A stretch of 64,000 bases of DNA. Source: Cheiracanthium punctorium. Its lineage: Eukaryota > Arthropoda > Arachnida > Araneae > Cheiracanthiidae. The notes under the pieces are model-generated. The model saw only the letters and a program-made list of their open reading frames with translations. It ran no database searches and was not told the origin of the DNA. The DNA lies in the NCBI GenBank assembly GCA_038373885.1, contig JAWZYV010006213.1, positions 558,001 to 622,000 of the forward strand, written 5' to 3'. How positions within the stretch are numbered: position 1 is the first letter of the stretch; the number at the start of each line of letters is the position of its first letter. A program made the position numbers and the translations under genes. Of the stretch, positions 34,340 to 44,429 are shown one piece after another.

Positions 34340-34570
34340 CGTATTTGCTCCTAATTCCTTACGAGATCTACAGGCTCGCACAACTTCCAAAAGTTGGAGG
34401 GGGGTAAGCCCTTCTCATATCCCCGACAAACGAAGACGCTATAAAGTTGCGGACTTTCGTCTGTCTACAAGACATGGATTGCCTGGCTGCCTATCTGCAC
34501 CGCCTGGCCATCTTTCCTGAGCCGTACCCGAATCGTACCCAGATATTGGGAAACAAGACCTTTCTCCCAA
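34340..34570 (+). pseudogene. Scrap of a non-LTR retrotransposon ORF2 C-terminus
   Basis: The plus-strand frame gives NSLRDLQARTTSKSWRG and, after KRRRYKVADFRLSTRH, a frameshift into DCLAAYLHRLAIFPEPY. This order matches the region just after the RNase H domain of arthropod I/jockey-type ORF2 proteins (consensus FRLxTGHDCLxxHLHRxGI, normally followed by a Cys-rich knuckle). The Cys residues are gone (PYPNRT) and the frame is broken, so it is a dead fragment. No upstream reverse transcriptase remains in the flanks. Confidence 0.65.
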
Positions 34571-35177
34571 GGACTATGATTTCGGTATTTGTTCCTTTTG
34601 TCTATATGTCTTTTCTTTTATTTGAAGCATCATTGCCATTGGAAATAATTGAAAAAAAAGTTTTTATCGCCGTAGCTGCAGTGACTCATGAAATTACTTT
34701 CACAGTTTAAGCTCTAACTATAGTCAGAGGAAAAAAAATCACTGCAGTAACGCTTTTGAATTTATTTTAACCTGTATTCGTTCTCATTATTACAAAAAAA
34801 CCTAACGGCTTCAGTTCCTTTCTGTACTCTTGGTTGCTTGTCCTTGTCGATATTTTAATATTCCATGAGTCCTGAGTCTCTTGGAGCGAACGAAATACTG
34901 ATACGGAGAAGGAGCTCTGATCCAGAAAGGAAGTCTACGCTGTTTTGTAATTCAGACGATACAAGCGAGCTGGTCAATTTTTCATTATACGGTCTTGCAT
35001 GTATAAATAAGACAAATACATGGAAAAGTGCTTCATAACTGATGATTTGAGAATGATCCGTCACTTATGTATAAAAAAATAACTTTATTTGACATTAAAC
35101 TTGACAATAGCGCATAATACTGGTAAGATCACATAGCAAGGCAATGTATCTTTTGGTGTACGAACGTAACTAACCAA

Positions 35178-35220
<43 letters not shown>

Positions 35221-35365
35221 GAAAAAGAATTCATCTGATTATTTACCACGCTCAGGAGCTTCACACTTTGTTTATGCAATCACTTATCATATTACTATTT
35301 TCAAATTTGTGTAATGCAATTTAAGGTATATTAAACCTAATCTAAATTCGCTTCTCCGTAAAGCC
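34571..35365. other. AT-rich DNA with an ATA microsatellite
   Basis: An (AAT)n tract runs from 35,179 to 35,220. Nothing else was recognised. Confidence 0.5.
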
Positions 35366-35397
35366 GGCAGAGCATTATTATCACATGGAAAAATCGG

Positions 35398-35541
35398 GAC
35401 TGTGGGCAGGGCTCCCGGCTGGAAAGGGCCTCCAATTTTCAATGCTGTTCTGAAATATTCTTTTTTACATCAAACTTTTTTAAACAATAAAACAAATTTG
35501 ATAAATGGGGCCCCCCAAATTCAGAAATACCCGTGGCCCCT
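35398..35541. mobile_element. Probable hAT-like MITE relic
   Basis: One side begins CAGGGCTCCCGGCTGG and the other ends GTGGCCCCTG. GGGCC and GGGCCCC blocks sit at the expected inner positions, and the segment is far more GC-rich than its flanks. No 8-bp target duplication is visible at these ends, and the true right end could be the CGGGCCCTG near 35,562. Confidence 0.35.
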
Positions 35542-35564
35542 GTTGGTCATAATCGGGCCCTGAA

Positions 35565-36893
35565 TCCCGCAATTATTTTAAACAGCAACATCTTTAAAGC
35601 TAAGATATTTCGCGACTGCAAGTTTAATTAACAAGCTCCCAAACAGTTTGCTACTTTTAGAAAATGTTCTACAAAATTTCATTACAAATAAACGGAAATT
35701 TTTATTTTTAATTCTCTGGAAACTGTATGTAATAATAAAACAAAATAATTTCACTGATAAGGGAGCTTGATTCCTTTTTAAATAGAACGTTAAATAGAAA
35801 GTTATCACAGAAATAGTTAATCTCTGACACTGATATTTATCACACTATTTAGGAACGTTAAATTTACTCTTGAGTAATTACCCATAAGTCAATAGTCCTC
35901 AAGCAATTAAGCTTTATTCTCTCAAAGCTAAACTTCGCGTTCTTGTTCCTCTAAAACGCAAAGACATGTGTCAGTTACAATGATTAATGACAATCTTCGT
36001 CTTATTTCTTTTAAGCTTAGAAGATTAACGGGTAAATGGGAAGAAATTTAAGAATAAAGAATTTAAGTTATCCTGTGTATATATGGATCGTTGAGGGAAG
36101 CGATTTCCGTGAGGTAAATTTATATCATTTCTTGTGCGTGAAGGGGGGGGGGGTAGTCGTAAAATATATAAATGCCTTTAACCGGATAAAAAATAGTGCA
36201 GATATTTAAATTTAGATATTGTTACAAAATTTCGCACTAAACATTTCGCCAACACTTGGTACTGGCGACGTTGCCTCAATATGGTAAAGTGACCTTTGTT
36301 CCAGCAGTAGGTGCTAAAGTTAAACTATCAACTTAAATATGCTGAACCATTAAGTGATAAAAAATTGAACCGTAAAATAGAAGCAGCTGAAAAAAATTTT
36401 TAAGTATTAAATGGAAAATATCTCAAAAGTGGTAGTGTCTATGGATAGTACCTTCCAGTAATAATAATTTTTCCTAAATAATTTTTAACCAGCTATTAAA
36501 TGTTTGTGTGTTTCGCAACAGCGGGAATATCTTGGAACAGGAGAAGAGTATCAGTGTGAGACAGGTAAACCGTTAAGAGGATTAGAGAATAAGGCCTTTA
36601 CGAGCGGTTGTATGAAATCGGGGTGTATGGGTGCTTTAAAAGTTAATCATCTATATATTGTTCCTTTATTAAAAACATTTAATTTTATAGGGCCATGAAA
36701 ACAAAGAAACAAAATCAAAATGTGCCAAATACTATATGGTCGTTTTTTCGTATGCCAATATTTCGCCTAGCCAAAACTGCTGAAACTAATAATGCGGAAA
36801 TTGGCATGTGTGTGAGTTTTTTTCCAAAATTCATAACCTTTTGGGTTGTAAGGTTACAATGGCCTTTTCACATATCCCGCGTGATGTCAAGGA

Positions 36894-36926
<33 letters not shown>

Positions 36927-37344
36927 TAAGTTGTTAAGCTCAAATACTTCAACACTCAAATCCATTAGCTTAGAAAATCTGGATGTACGTGGAAAATTCA
37001 TTAAATATTTAATGTAAAACAATATATAATATTTAAAAGCTTGAAGCGTTTCTTGCTTCTATATGAGATCAAAAGAAGTATTAACACCTCAAGCTTTTAA
37101 AAATTGTATAGTATTTCACATTATTAAAAAAAGTAATATTCAAAATAAAGGCTGGCTTTAAAAAAAAATTTCTTATATTTATTTAATTATTTTTAGTCTG
37201 GACATTATTTTTCCTTGCTATTTCTGTAAGGCTTTGCAATATTTGAGGTGCATTGAGTTGCCGTTTCTTTCATGTGCGTATTTTTTGACCTCGTGTTTTA
37301 TCGACGAGTAGCGCGGGAAAGGCAATAGAAAACGTTCGTGCTGA
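35565..37344. other. AT-rich DNA, nothing recognised
   Basis: No gene is supported. A (TA)n tract lies at 36,896-36,925 and a G run at 36,144-36,153. Confidence 0.45.
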
Positions 37345-37924
37345 TATACAGGGTGAATCTGAAAAAGTGGCCAAAACTTTATATGGGATAGAACGCATCT
37401 ACACAAGCAAATTTCATCATAGAATGTATGGGCGGAACGCAAACGGCGAGCCGCTGTGTGGCGTTGAAGATGGAAATCTGATCGCCGACAGGTGGCGCTA
37501 TAAATATTACGAAAGGGTCGGTCCTCGCAAAGGACCCCGTTTCATCCATCCGTCAATGAAAATGTTCGAATATTTTTCGACCTGGAGTGCGTCTTATCGA
37601 AAAAGGTCCCGATAAAGTCTCTGTGCTTCACTAGCATTCCCATCCGAAGCTCCATACACGAAGTGCATATCCGCCATTTCACGGTTCGTATAACCAGGCA
37701 TCCTCTCGGCGATCCACGAAAGAAAATGTCTTTGGATGCAAGGACCAAAACCGTTCATACCTTTCAGAACGCCACCTTTCGGCTTTCAAGTTTCAACGTT
37801 CAACGCCACCTAGCGGCTAGCCGTATGCGTTCCGCCCATACTTTTCTATGATAAAATTTGGTAGTATAGATGATTTCTATCGCTCCATACAGTTTTGGCC
37901 ACTTTTTCAGACTCACCCTGTATA
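37345..37924 (-). mobile_element. Mariner-like MITE retaining the DUF4817 helix-turn-helix segment (580 bp)
   Basis: The ends are long inverted repeats of about 105-115 bp (37,345-37,455 and 37,815-37,924) beginning TATACAGGGTGAATCTGA and sharing AAGTGGCCAAAACT, ATGGGCGGAACGCA and others. TA is present at both borders. Between them, on the minus strand at about 37,570-37,700, a frame reads REMADMHFVYGASDGNASEA, the recognisable DUF4817 helix-turn-helix that starts transposases of this mariner-like lineage. It is closed by a stop soon after FR, and the catalytic part is absent. The element is thus an internally deleted derivative that kept both ends and only the DNA-binding segment. Confidence 0.8.
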
Positions 37925-38016
37925 CGCTCAGTGCCGAAGCTGGAAATCACGTCACCTGGGGAAAAACCATAATTTTTGGTGTCCTCTTTCCACCTTGAAA
38001 CGTCTATCGGTACGGC

Positions 38017-38385
38017 GCACATACTGCTCGCCACACGCTAAAAGACCGCTTTGGCGCGCTGCCAAAAAATAATGGATGCTGCGATATGTTTCACAGGGAA
38101 GATGGGTTCAGATGTGCAAGGGCTCTTAAAATTCTATACGGTAGTAGTGTTTTTAGAGTCATTTAGACATGTATGTTCCGATTTACAAAATACTTCCGTA
38201 TTGCCAGTTGGCCAAAATCTAGCCAAAAAGTGGCTAAATTGGCAGCCCTGTCCGTACATACTAGAGAGAGAATTTCTTGCACATCTGAACCCATCTCCCC
38301 ATTTAAAAAAATCGCAGCATCCATTTTTTGGCAGCTCGCCAAAGCCGGTCTTTTATCGTTGGGCGAGCAGTACTTTGACGCACAC
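38017..38385. repeat. Foldback with arms of about 115 bp
   Basis: The left arm (about 38,017-38,133: ACTGCTCGCC, AAAAGACCGCTTTGGCG, TGCCAAAAAATAATGGATGC, GATGGGTTCAGATGTGCAAG) is matched in inverse on the right (about 38,268-38,385). The loop (38,134-38,267) contains a second small hairpin (CTAGCCAAAAAGTGGCTA). A (CA)n tract starts at the right edge. It begins about 90 bp from the end of the mariner MITE. No clear target duplication was seen. Confidence 0.7.
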
Positions 38386-38454
38386 ACACACACACACGCT
38401 GATTTCAACCCTGGATCTGCGGTTCAGTGCCTGAGACTTGAGTAAAATCAATCT

Positions 38455-38745
38455 TCATTGATGAATCATATGCGGAAGCAACGATCCTGTGCCATTAGAA
38501 TAGAGTCCGTTCTCAAAAAGTATGTCACACTTGTGCTGAAGATACAAGCCGATAATCGCTAGAAGTGAAAAAGGAACAACTGCAAAAAGTCCTTCGCGTT
38601 GATAGGCATACTGTCCGAGCCCCGTTATAACAGTTCGTGGATAGATTTCTAATCCAGGGCCGCCTTTAATTAAAGATTTTGTCAAATATTTAAATATTTC
38701 ATATTCTTGACCATATTTTTGTTTCAGCGATTCGGGAAAGGCCAC
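38455..38745 (-). CDS. Orphan open frame, possible exon or pseudogene fragment (96 codons)
   Basis: The minus-strand frame has protein-like composition, with residues such as LKQKYGQEYEIFKYLTKSL, a Gly-rich turn and one predicted membrane segment GLFAVVPFSLLAIIGLYL (about residues 52-69). It lacks an ATG (first codon GTG directly after an in-frame TGA) and no good splice acceptor is visible in the right frame. I do not recognise the family. It may be the last exon of an unseen gene, a retrocopy fragment, or chance. Confidence 0.25.
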   Translation of the reverse strand: MAFPESLKQKYGQEYEIFKYLTKSLIKGGPGLEIYPRTVITGLGQYAYQREGLFAVVPFSLLAIIGLYLQHKCDILFENGLYSNGTGSLLPHMIHQ

Positions 38746-39529
38746 TCAGTATTCACTGAAATTTTCGTATAAGTAGAACGTACGATTGTAGACCCAAGAA
38801 AATGTGAAAGGATGATATCTTGATGAACCTAAAAATTGAAAGATCCCCAACTGGAAAATTAAAGTCAGGGACACAGTTATCTGGAGATACATTGTGCGAA
38901 AGGCTAAGACCCACCCTAAGCTGGAATGTCATTAAAGAAAAAAAGAAGAATGTACAACTTTTTGGATGTCACGATTTTAAGGAAATTCAAGACAATAATT
39001 GAACATTCTTTTTAAAAATCTAGAGATTTAAGATAGAGAACAGAAATTGATTTTATCAATCTCAAAATCAAACAACTTTCTTGTGATGCAAAGACAAAAG
39101 TATTTGGTCAATAGTTAGGCAGATACCAGCTGATATGTGCGAAAATACATGATTCTGGAACAAATTATATTAATTCTTTTTTTAAATAATATCAAAAAAT
39201 TTAAAACAGCAATGCTCAGTGTCATCGGAGTTATGCATGTATGCACAGTTTCACTTCGATCGGACTATAGGAAGTGGGTTAAAATTCGTATACAAAATTT
39301 GTACTAGAATGACATGCACTGACCAAGCTAATAAAAAAAAATCGCAAAAAATGAGATACCTACAAAATTCTTACTGTATAAGACAACCTTTACGAATACC
39401 TAAAAATTAATCTCAGCACATTTTCAATTTCCTTCTCTGGGAGGACAGACGCGGTAAAAGAACAGGGTGACCATTTTGACAGGGTTGTCTTAAAGGAAAA
39501 ATAGGTATATGATCTATTAAATTCTTGCT
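38746..39529. other. AT-rich DNA, nothing recognised
   Basis: No gene or repeat was recognised. Confidence 0.45.
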
Positions 39530-39533
39530 TTAA

Positions 39534-39980
39534 CCCTTTAAAGCGCAGTGTTACCGCACTGGCAACACCAAACTCTGGCGTTTTGACTGTTGCCAGTCAC
39601 GAATAATAGATTTGATTTCTATAAAAATAGTTACGAGTGACATAGCTCCGCGAGAATACTTTACTTTTTAGCACGTCATTACCCCGTAAAAAAAAAAATT
39701 GTCACGATTATTTTTAACAGCACTGACATCTGCTGAAAAATGGAAGAATGAGAGAACAGCTGGATAGATTGCCCAATGCTGAAAAAAGGGAAGCCGTTGC
39801 CATCGCTCGACTTAACTACCAGCAAGATGGCGGACGATCGAAACGTTCATTACGTGCGACAGACCTAGAGAACCTTTTTTGACGACAGCTGGCTGTGTCA
39901 CACAGCCAGCTGTCGTTAAGTCGAGCGATGGCAACGGCTGCCCTTTTTTCAGCATTGGGAAAGGGTTGCACTTCAGAGGG
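39534..39980. mobile_element. piggyBac-like foldback MITE, inverted copy with one hairpin arm deleted (447 bp)
   Basis: TTAA flanks lie at 39,530-39,533 and 39,981-39,984. The element starts CCCTTTAAAGCGCAG and runs in the opposite orientation to the 15,934 copy. The complete hairpin arm (AGCAAGATGGCGGACGATCG, CAGACCTAGAGAACC) is followed by the turn TGTGTCACACAGCCAGCTG. The second arm then lacks about 65 bp, jumping from AGCTGTCG straight to TTAAGTCGAGCG. Confidence 0.85.
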
Positions 39981-39984
39981 TTAA

Positions 39985-42159
39985 AATGGAATGAATATGA
40001 ATTCTGCGTTTAGATTCTGCTAGCTTGTAATTAAAAACTTATTGCAAATTATTTGTTTGGATTTTATGTTAAAAAACGGCATTCTTTTCTGTCCTTCAAA
40101 TATGCCTCCATAAAAGAAAATCATCACCCGCCCCTCTTTTTTAATAGCTGTCAAATTATTGCCTCCGTATCTTTTAAATCTTTTTTTTTTTCTTGATAAT
40201 TTCTATGTGTCGATTATTAGTGTAAAGCTCTTCGTGTATTTAATGTAAAAGAATAATTTCGATATACTTTCTTCCTATTTTATCTTGATGTACTTATTTC
40301 GCTAACATATAGGTTAAATGCAATACAGCCAGAAGCGGAGACACCCAATGTGCTCGCCGATATCTGCAAGTGAACTCTCATTTGTCTTTTAATCCAGTAC
40401 AGATACATTCTTAATGGATCTCGCTGACGCAGATCGATACACTTTTTATATACGAAGTCTTTACATTGTACAACGCAGCGTTCTCTCGAATGTGGCTGAA
40501 GAATTTTGTGACGCAACGTCGCTATTTTTAATCTATCGTTCGACGTTAATGAACCTTTAAAATACGCTACGGTAATGGTATTTTCAGTGAAAGAAATTAT
40601 TGAAAATATAGAGAGGGAAGAGATATTAAAAAGGTTATGTTAAGTGCAAGTAGCGGCTAAATGAAGCGTATCTTTGTTTCGCTTGTTTTAATTTTTGTCT
40701 TCCATTTTTTAAGAATACCATCCGATGTAACATCACATTAATAGTTTAATAGTATTGCGTATTGTCCAATGTAAGTGGTAGTCTGGAAACTAAAGTTTTA
40801 ATGACGATGTCAAGCTAACTGAAATTTATAAGATTGGAAAATTGATTTAGATATTGATCGAGAACTGTATCGATTCATGTTTTCAGCAAATCGTTTTCTT
40901 CGAACTGCAGTGTTAGAAGCTTATATTGCGTAGCTAATATCTTCAGCTTCAACTAATTATGAAACATATAGTTTTAAGAAAATTATTACAGCGACTTCCA
41001 ATTGCATGTAGTTAAAATAGTAGTAGTAAACATTTTTTAAGAAAATACTAGTGATCTCATATGTATACAGTGCACCACATAAAGTCCGTTGCCATCCCCA
41101 TAATTTCTGAACGACAACAGCTATTGTCATAAACGTGGGGGTCTAGGTATAGTAAAATGGTCATGCGCTATGCATAAAAGCCGTTTACAGCGTCGCCTCG
41201 TGGCTAAATTTGGAGTTAGTGTTATTATCTCAAAAACGGTATGTGATAAGGGGAAAATGTCTCGCAAAGTGTTCGACATCATTGATTTATTAAGGAACGA
41301 TATCTTGCGCGGATTAATGTTAAAAATTGAAGGCGTAAAAACGTATTACTAATACTTTTGCCAGCGTGTCGCCAGCTATATTGTACGGCTTCCAGCGGGA
41401 ATCGCAGACCAGTATCCAAATGTGTATTGTTGCTCAGGGAAAACACTTTTAGCATGGAGGATAAAACAGCGTAACGCCAGCCAGGTAAGTGCAGTTTTGG
41501 AAAACCGACCAAAAAATGTGCGTTTTATGCTTTTCATCCGAAGCATCTATGGGGAAGCTTTCCCCAGGTTCACATCCCATATTTTTTATGAAGGCGAAAC
41601 CCAGGCCGTGAAGAAAGAATAAGGCTTTATAGTGGCAATTACATTTTATTTTAGCATATCAACACAAACATCAAACTTATAAAGTCAGTCCTACGGTGGC
41701 TGAGCAGACCCCTGAAAAACGCAGGTTCACTTGACAACTGCTAAGGCGTGAATGATGATGAGAAACTCAAGCCAAAAGGTTAGTACAGAAGCAAAACACG
41801 CCAAACAAAGGGTGAAAGTAACGTGACGCCAGTAGGCGTTAAGAACATTTCAATATAATTATTTTTGAATCCCAGTCATGCCAACGGATAAAACAAACAA
41901 TCTAGCAGCAAAATTGTTACCCAAAATGAAAGTCAATGTTATTTATAGATTTGATACCATATATGGTCATAAAAAAAACCATGGGAACAGAAATGCTAGG
42001 CTTTACCGATGCAAAAGTGAAATAAAAAGGAAAAATAAATGAAAACGGGAGATTGCTTTTAAATACGGTAGGTGCAGAAATAAAAACTTTACAGGCGAAG
42101 GGAAGAGAAAATCCAAATCGAAAGTGCAAAGAATAAATTTTGAACACAGATTAAATTTA
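39985..42159. other. AT-rich DNA, no supported gene
   Basis: Several open frames of 60-80 residues (e.g. 40,280-40,516 minus; 41,170-41,352 plus) have no recognisable similarity. The stretch 41,071-41,640 is slightly GC-richer and may be an old transposon, but no termini or domains were identified. Confidence 0.4.
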
Positions 42160-42167
42160 GAAATAAT

Positions 42168-43361
42168 CAAGGCCGTAGCCAAGGGGGGGTTTGGGGGGTT
42201 CAAACCCCCCCCCCGAAATTTTCAGTCACATAACTTACTGTTCGTAGAAAAAAAATTATCCCTTGTATCGCCAACTACAATTATTGCACTTCAGTTCATT
42301 CAAACCGCATGTAATTTTTTACTTGTGTTTCTCTGAGGATCGCAAAGTGATAAATTTCACTTAAATATGCTACTCTTTTCTCTGTACGTTATATGCATAC
42401 CTGTCTTCTGAGTATGGCCAAAAGGAAATGCAATTTCCGTGGCACTTGCAAGCAGAATTTCTCATTCTCATCAAATAATTCTTTAAATAAACACTGTTTA
42501 ATGTATCATAGTAGTAGGAATTTGTGAAGGTGGTAGCAAAAATGTGCCCTAAGTACACTATGTACGGCTGCTTTATTTACACAATTTTACACAGTATTTA
42601 CATTTCCCATAATTAGAATGCAGTATGATCGGAGCAAAAGCTCACATTCGTCTCAATGCTTCTCCACATTGGTTCTCTCTCTCTTCTTCTTTCACCCCCC
42701 CCCTTACACGTAGAGAGAGACAAAAAAGAAATATCGTAAATAAAAAAATTTCTCTTTCCACAAAAAATAGTGAGTCATCTCTGGATTCCATCGGAGATCG
42801 AAACACGAAACAGTTTCACAGTATCGTGTTTATGACCTCTATAAATAAAAAAGTCAGAGTGATAAGTTTGTGATTTTTGGAGTTTGGGACATGTAAGCTC
42901 CAGTCTCGACCCATGTGGACCGGGAGGGAGATCCTACGTTGCATTATTCACGTAACCAGTCCGCTACTCCTTAGAATAAAAAGAGAGTGGCACTGCGGAC
43001 AGCAGGAGTAAAAAAAAAAAAAAAACATCCGCTGCCTGGCTAGTGTCGCCCCTCTCGAGTCAGCGCCCTAGGCAGTCGCCTAGTTTTCCTATATGGTCCA
43101 GCCGGCCCTGCTCTGTCACACAATGCTTGTCATTCTTTAAAGGCTGCCCTAACACAGAGGTTCGCTACGCCCGATAGGATATTGCTTACATAGCACTGTT
43201 TCAATTTGGATGCATTTTTTTCGCGTTTTAAATAAAAATGAAAAACACAAAGCTGGAGATCATACTTTGTTTAATTTTAATTTCAGTGTGCTGAAAAAAG
43301 TACCATATTAAAACATAAAACTTGAAACCCCCCCCGAAAAATTTTCCTGGCTACGGCCTTG
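42168..43361. mobile_element. hAT-type non-autonomous element, 1,194 bp
   Basis: The termini CAAGGCCGTAGCCA and its exact inverse are followed inward by G-rich/C-rich tracts (GGGGGGG... and ...CCCCCCC). A perfect 8-bp target duplication GAAATAAT lies at 42,160-42,167 and 43,362-43,369. CARGG ends and 8-bp duplications define hAT. The interior encodes no transposase. It appears to contain a nested GC-rich piece ending ...AGCCGGCCCTG at 43,110, which resembles another hAT terminus (CAGGGCCGGCT). Confidence 0.85.
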
Positions 43362-43369
43362 GAAATAAT

Positions 43370-43929
43370 TAACAATTAAGTTATTGATAATTAAAAATAA
43401 GATATGTGATTATCTGCATCACAGCATCATCGTGCGTATTAATAAGCAACATGTGTAATTTAAGGCGCCTTTTCTTACCAAATCAATGCTACTGAACAAC
43501 TTTGTAATTGACTTTTTCCCGTATCTCGTATCGCTTTTTAGATGAGAAAGCTAACTTCGAAATTAGGTGCGGTGCTATTAGATAGCGCATGGCAACTTCA
43601 ATAGACTGTACTTTTATGACTACAGGTCTTGCAGTTCAGAAATCATTGGGGTGACAACAGACTTTAGTGGACACTCTGTAGTTTTTTTCGAAATCTACTG
43701 AAATTTTTATTCTTTTGTAAATATATAAATGAGGCACACATTATTATAATTTCATAAACATAATTGGTAAAGAAAAGGTACATAAAAGGTAAAGGTGCTT
43801 TACATAAAAGGTAAAGTGTAATAAATAAATTTATGCGGACCTATTTAAGATTAAATACAGGGCATACAACAAAAAATTACTGCCGTATTAAATAAGTCCA
43901 ACTTTTACCATTCCATTTCTATATCATCC
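43370..43929. other. AT-rich DNA, nothing recognised
   Basis: No gene or repeat was recognised; a short ACATAAAAGGTAAAG repeat lies at about 43,780-43,815. Confidence 0.4.
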
Positions 43930-44425
43930 TTTTAGCCGACTTCCTACCATTTTTTGGTTTATCAACACTGGATAACTTTATGGTTGTAAATTGCAGATTA
44001 TCAGTGGACGGACTTTCCGGCTTGTGGATTACTTCTGTTTTCTTGCCGGACTCAAAAAAATATTTAAAGAAACATCTTCACTATTATCGCGCATGTAAAA
44101 TCGATGCTGATGTGAACCAGAATCTTGTCCGGAATCTTGTCCGTCAATTCTGTTTCAAAGTTATGCGTATGAGCCTAGATTCCAGTAGATGAGGTAGTTA
44201 GTAATTAGGTTGTTGAATCTAATAACCATGATACTGATGCAGAAGATGCTCTAAACGAGGGAATTGCAATCTTTCTTTCTGGTACTCTACAATCTGTGAA
44301 AACGTTGTTTGATTTTATATCACAAAAAAGGATTTGATCACGGTGGCATTACTGAAGTTCGTGAAAAATTTATCAATATACGACAAGAAATTTCTAGTTT
44401 TAAAATAGGACAGCATGCAAATGTA
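43930..44425. other. Possible decayed coding sequence, strand uncertain
   Basis: On the minus strand, 43,930-44,160 reads as an acidic Ser-rich stretch (DGQDSGQDSGSHQHRF) and then, after one frameshift at a T run, a Lys-rich tail (PKNGRKSAKRMI) before a stop. On the plus strand, an open frame (43,980-44,192) and a second stretch (GIAIFLSGTLQSVKTLFDF, about 44,260-44,316) lead to a donor-like AAT|GTAAGTAC at about 44,421. Neither matches a family I know and both cannot be right. Confidence 0.2.
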
Positions 44426-44429
44426 AGTA

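Noticed and set aside
35085..35279. Poly-isoleucine frame
   Set aside because: Translation of an AAT microsatellite.
40280..40516. 78-residue minus-strand frame as a gene
   Set aside because: Length is unremarkable, no family is recognised, and no splice or promoter context is seen.
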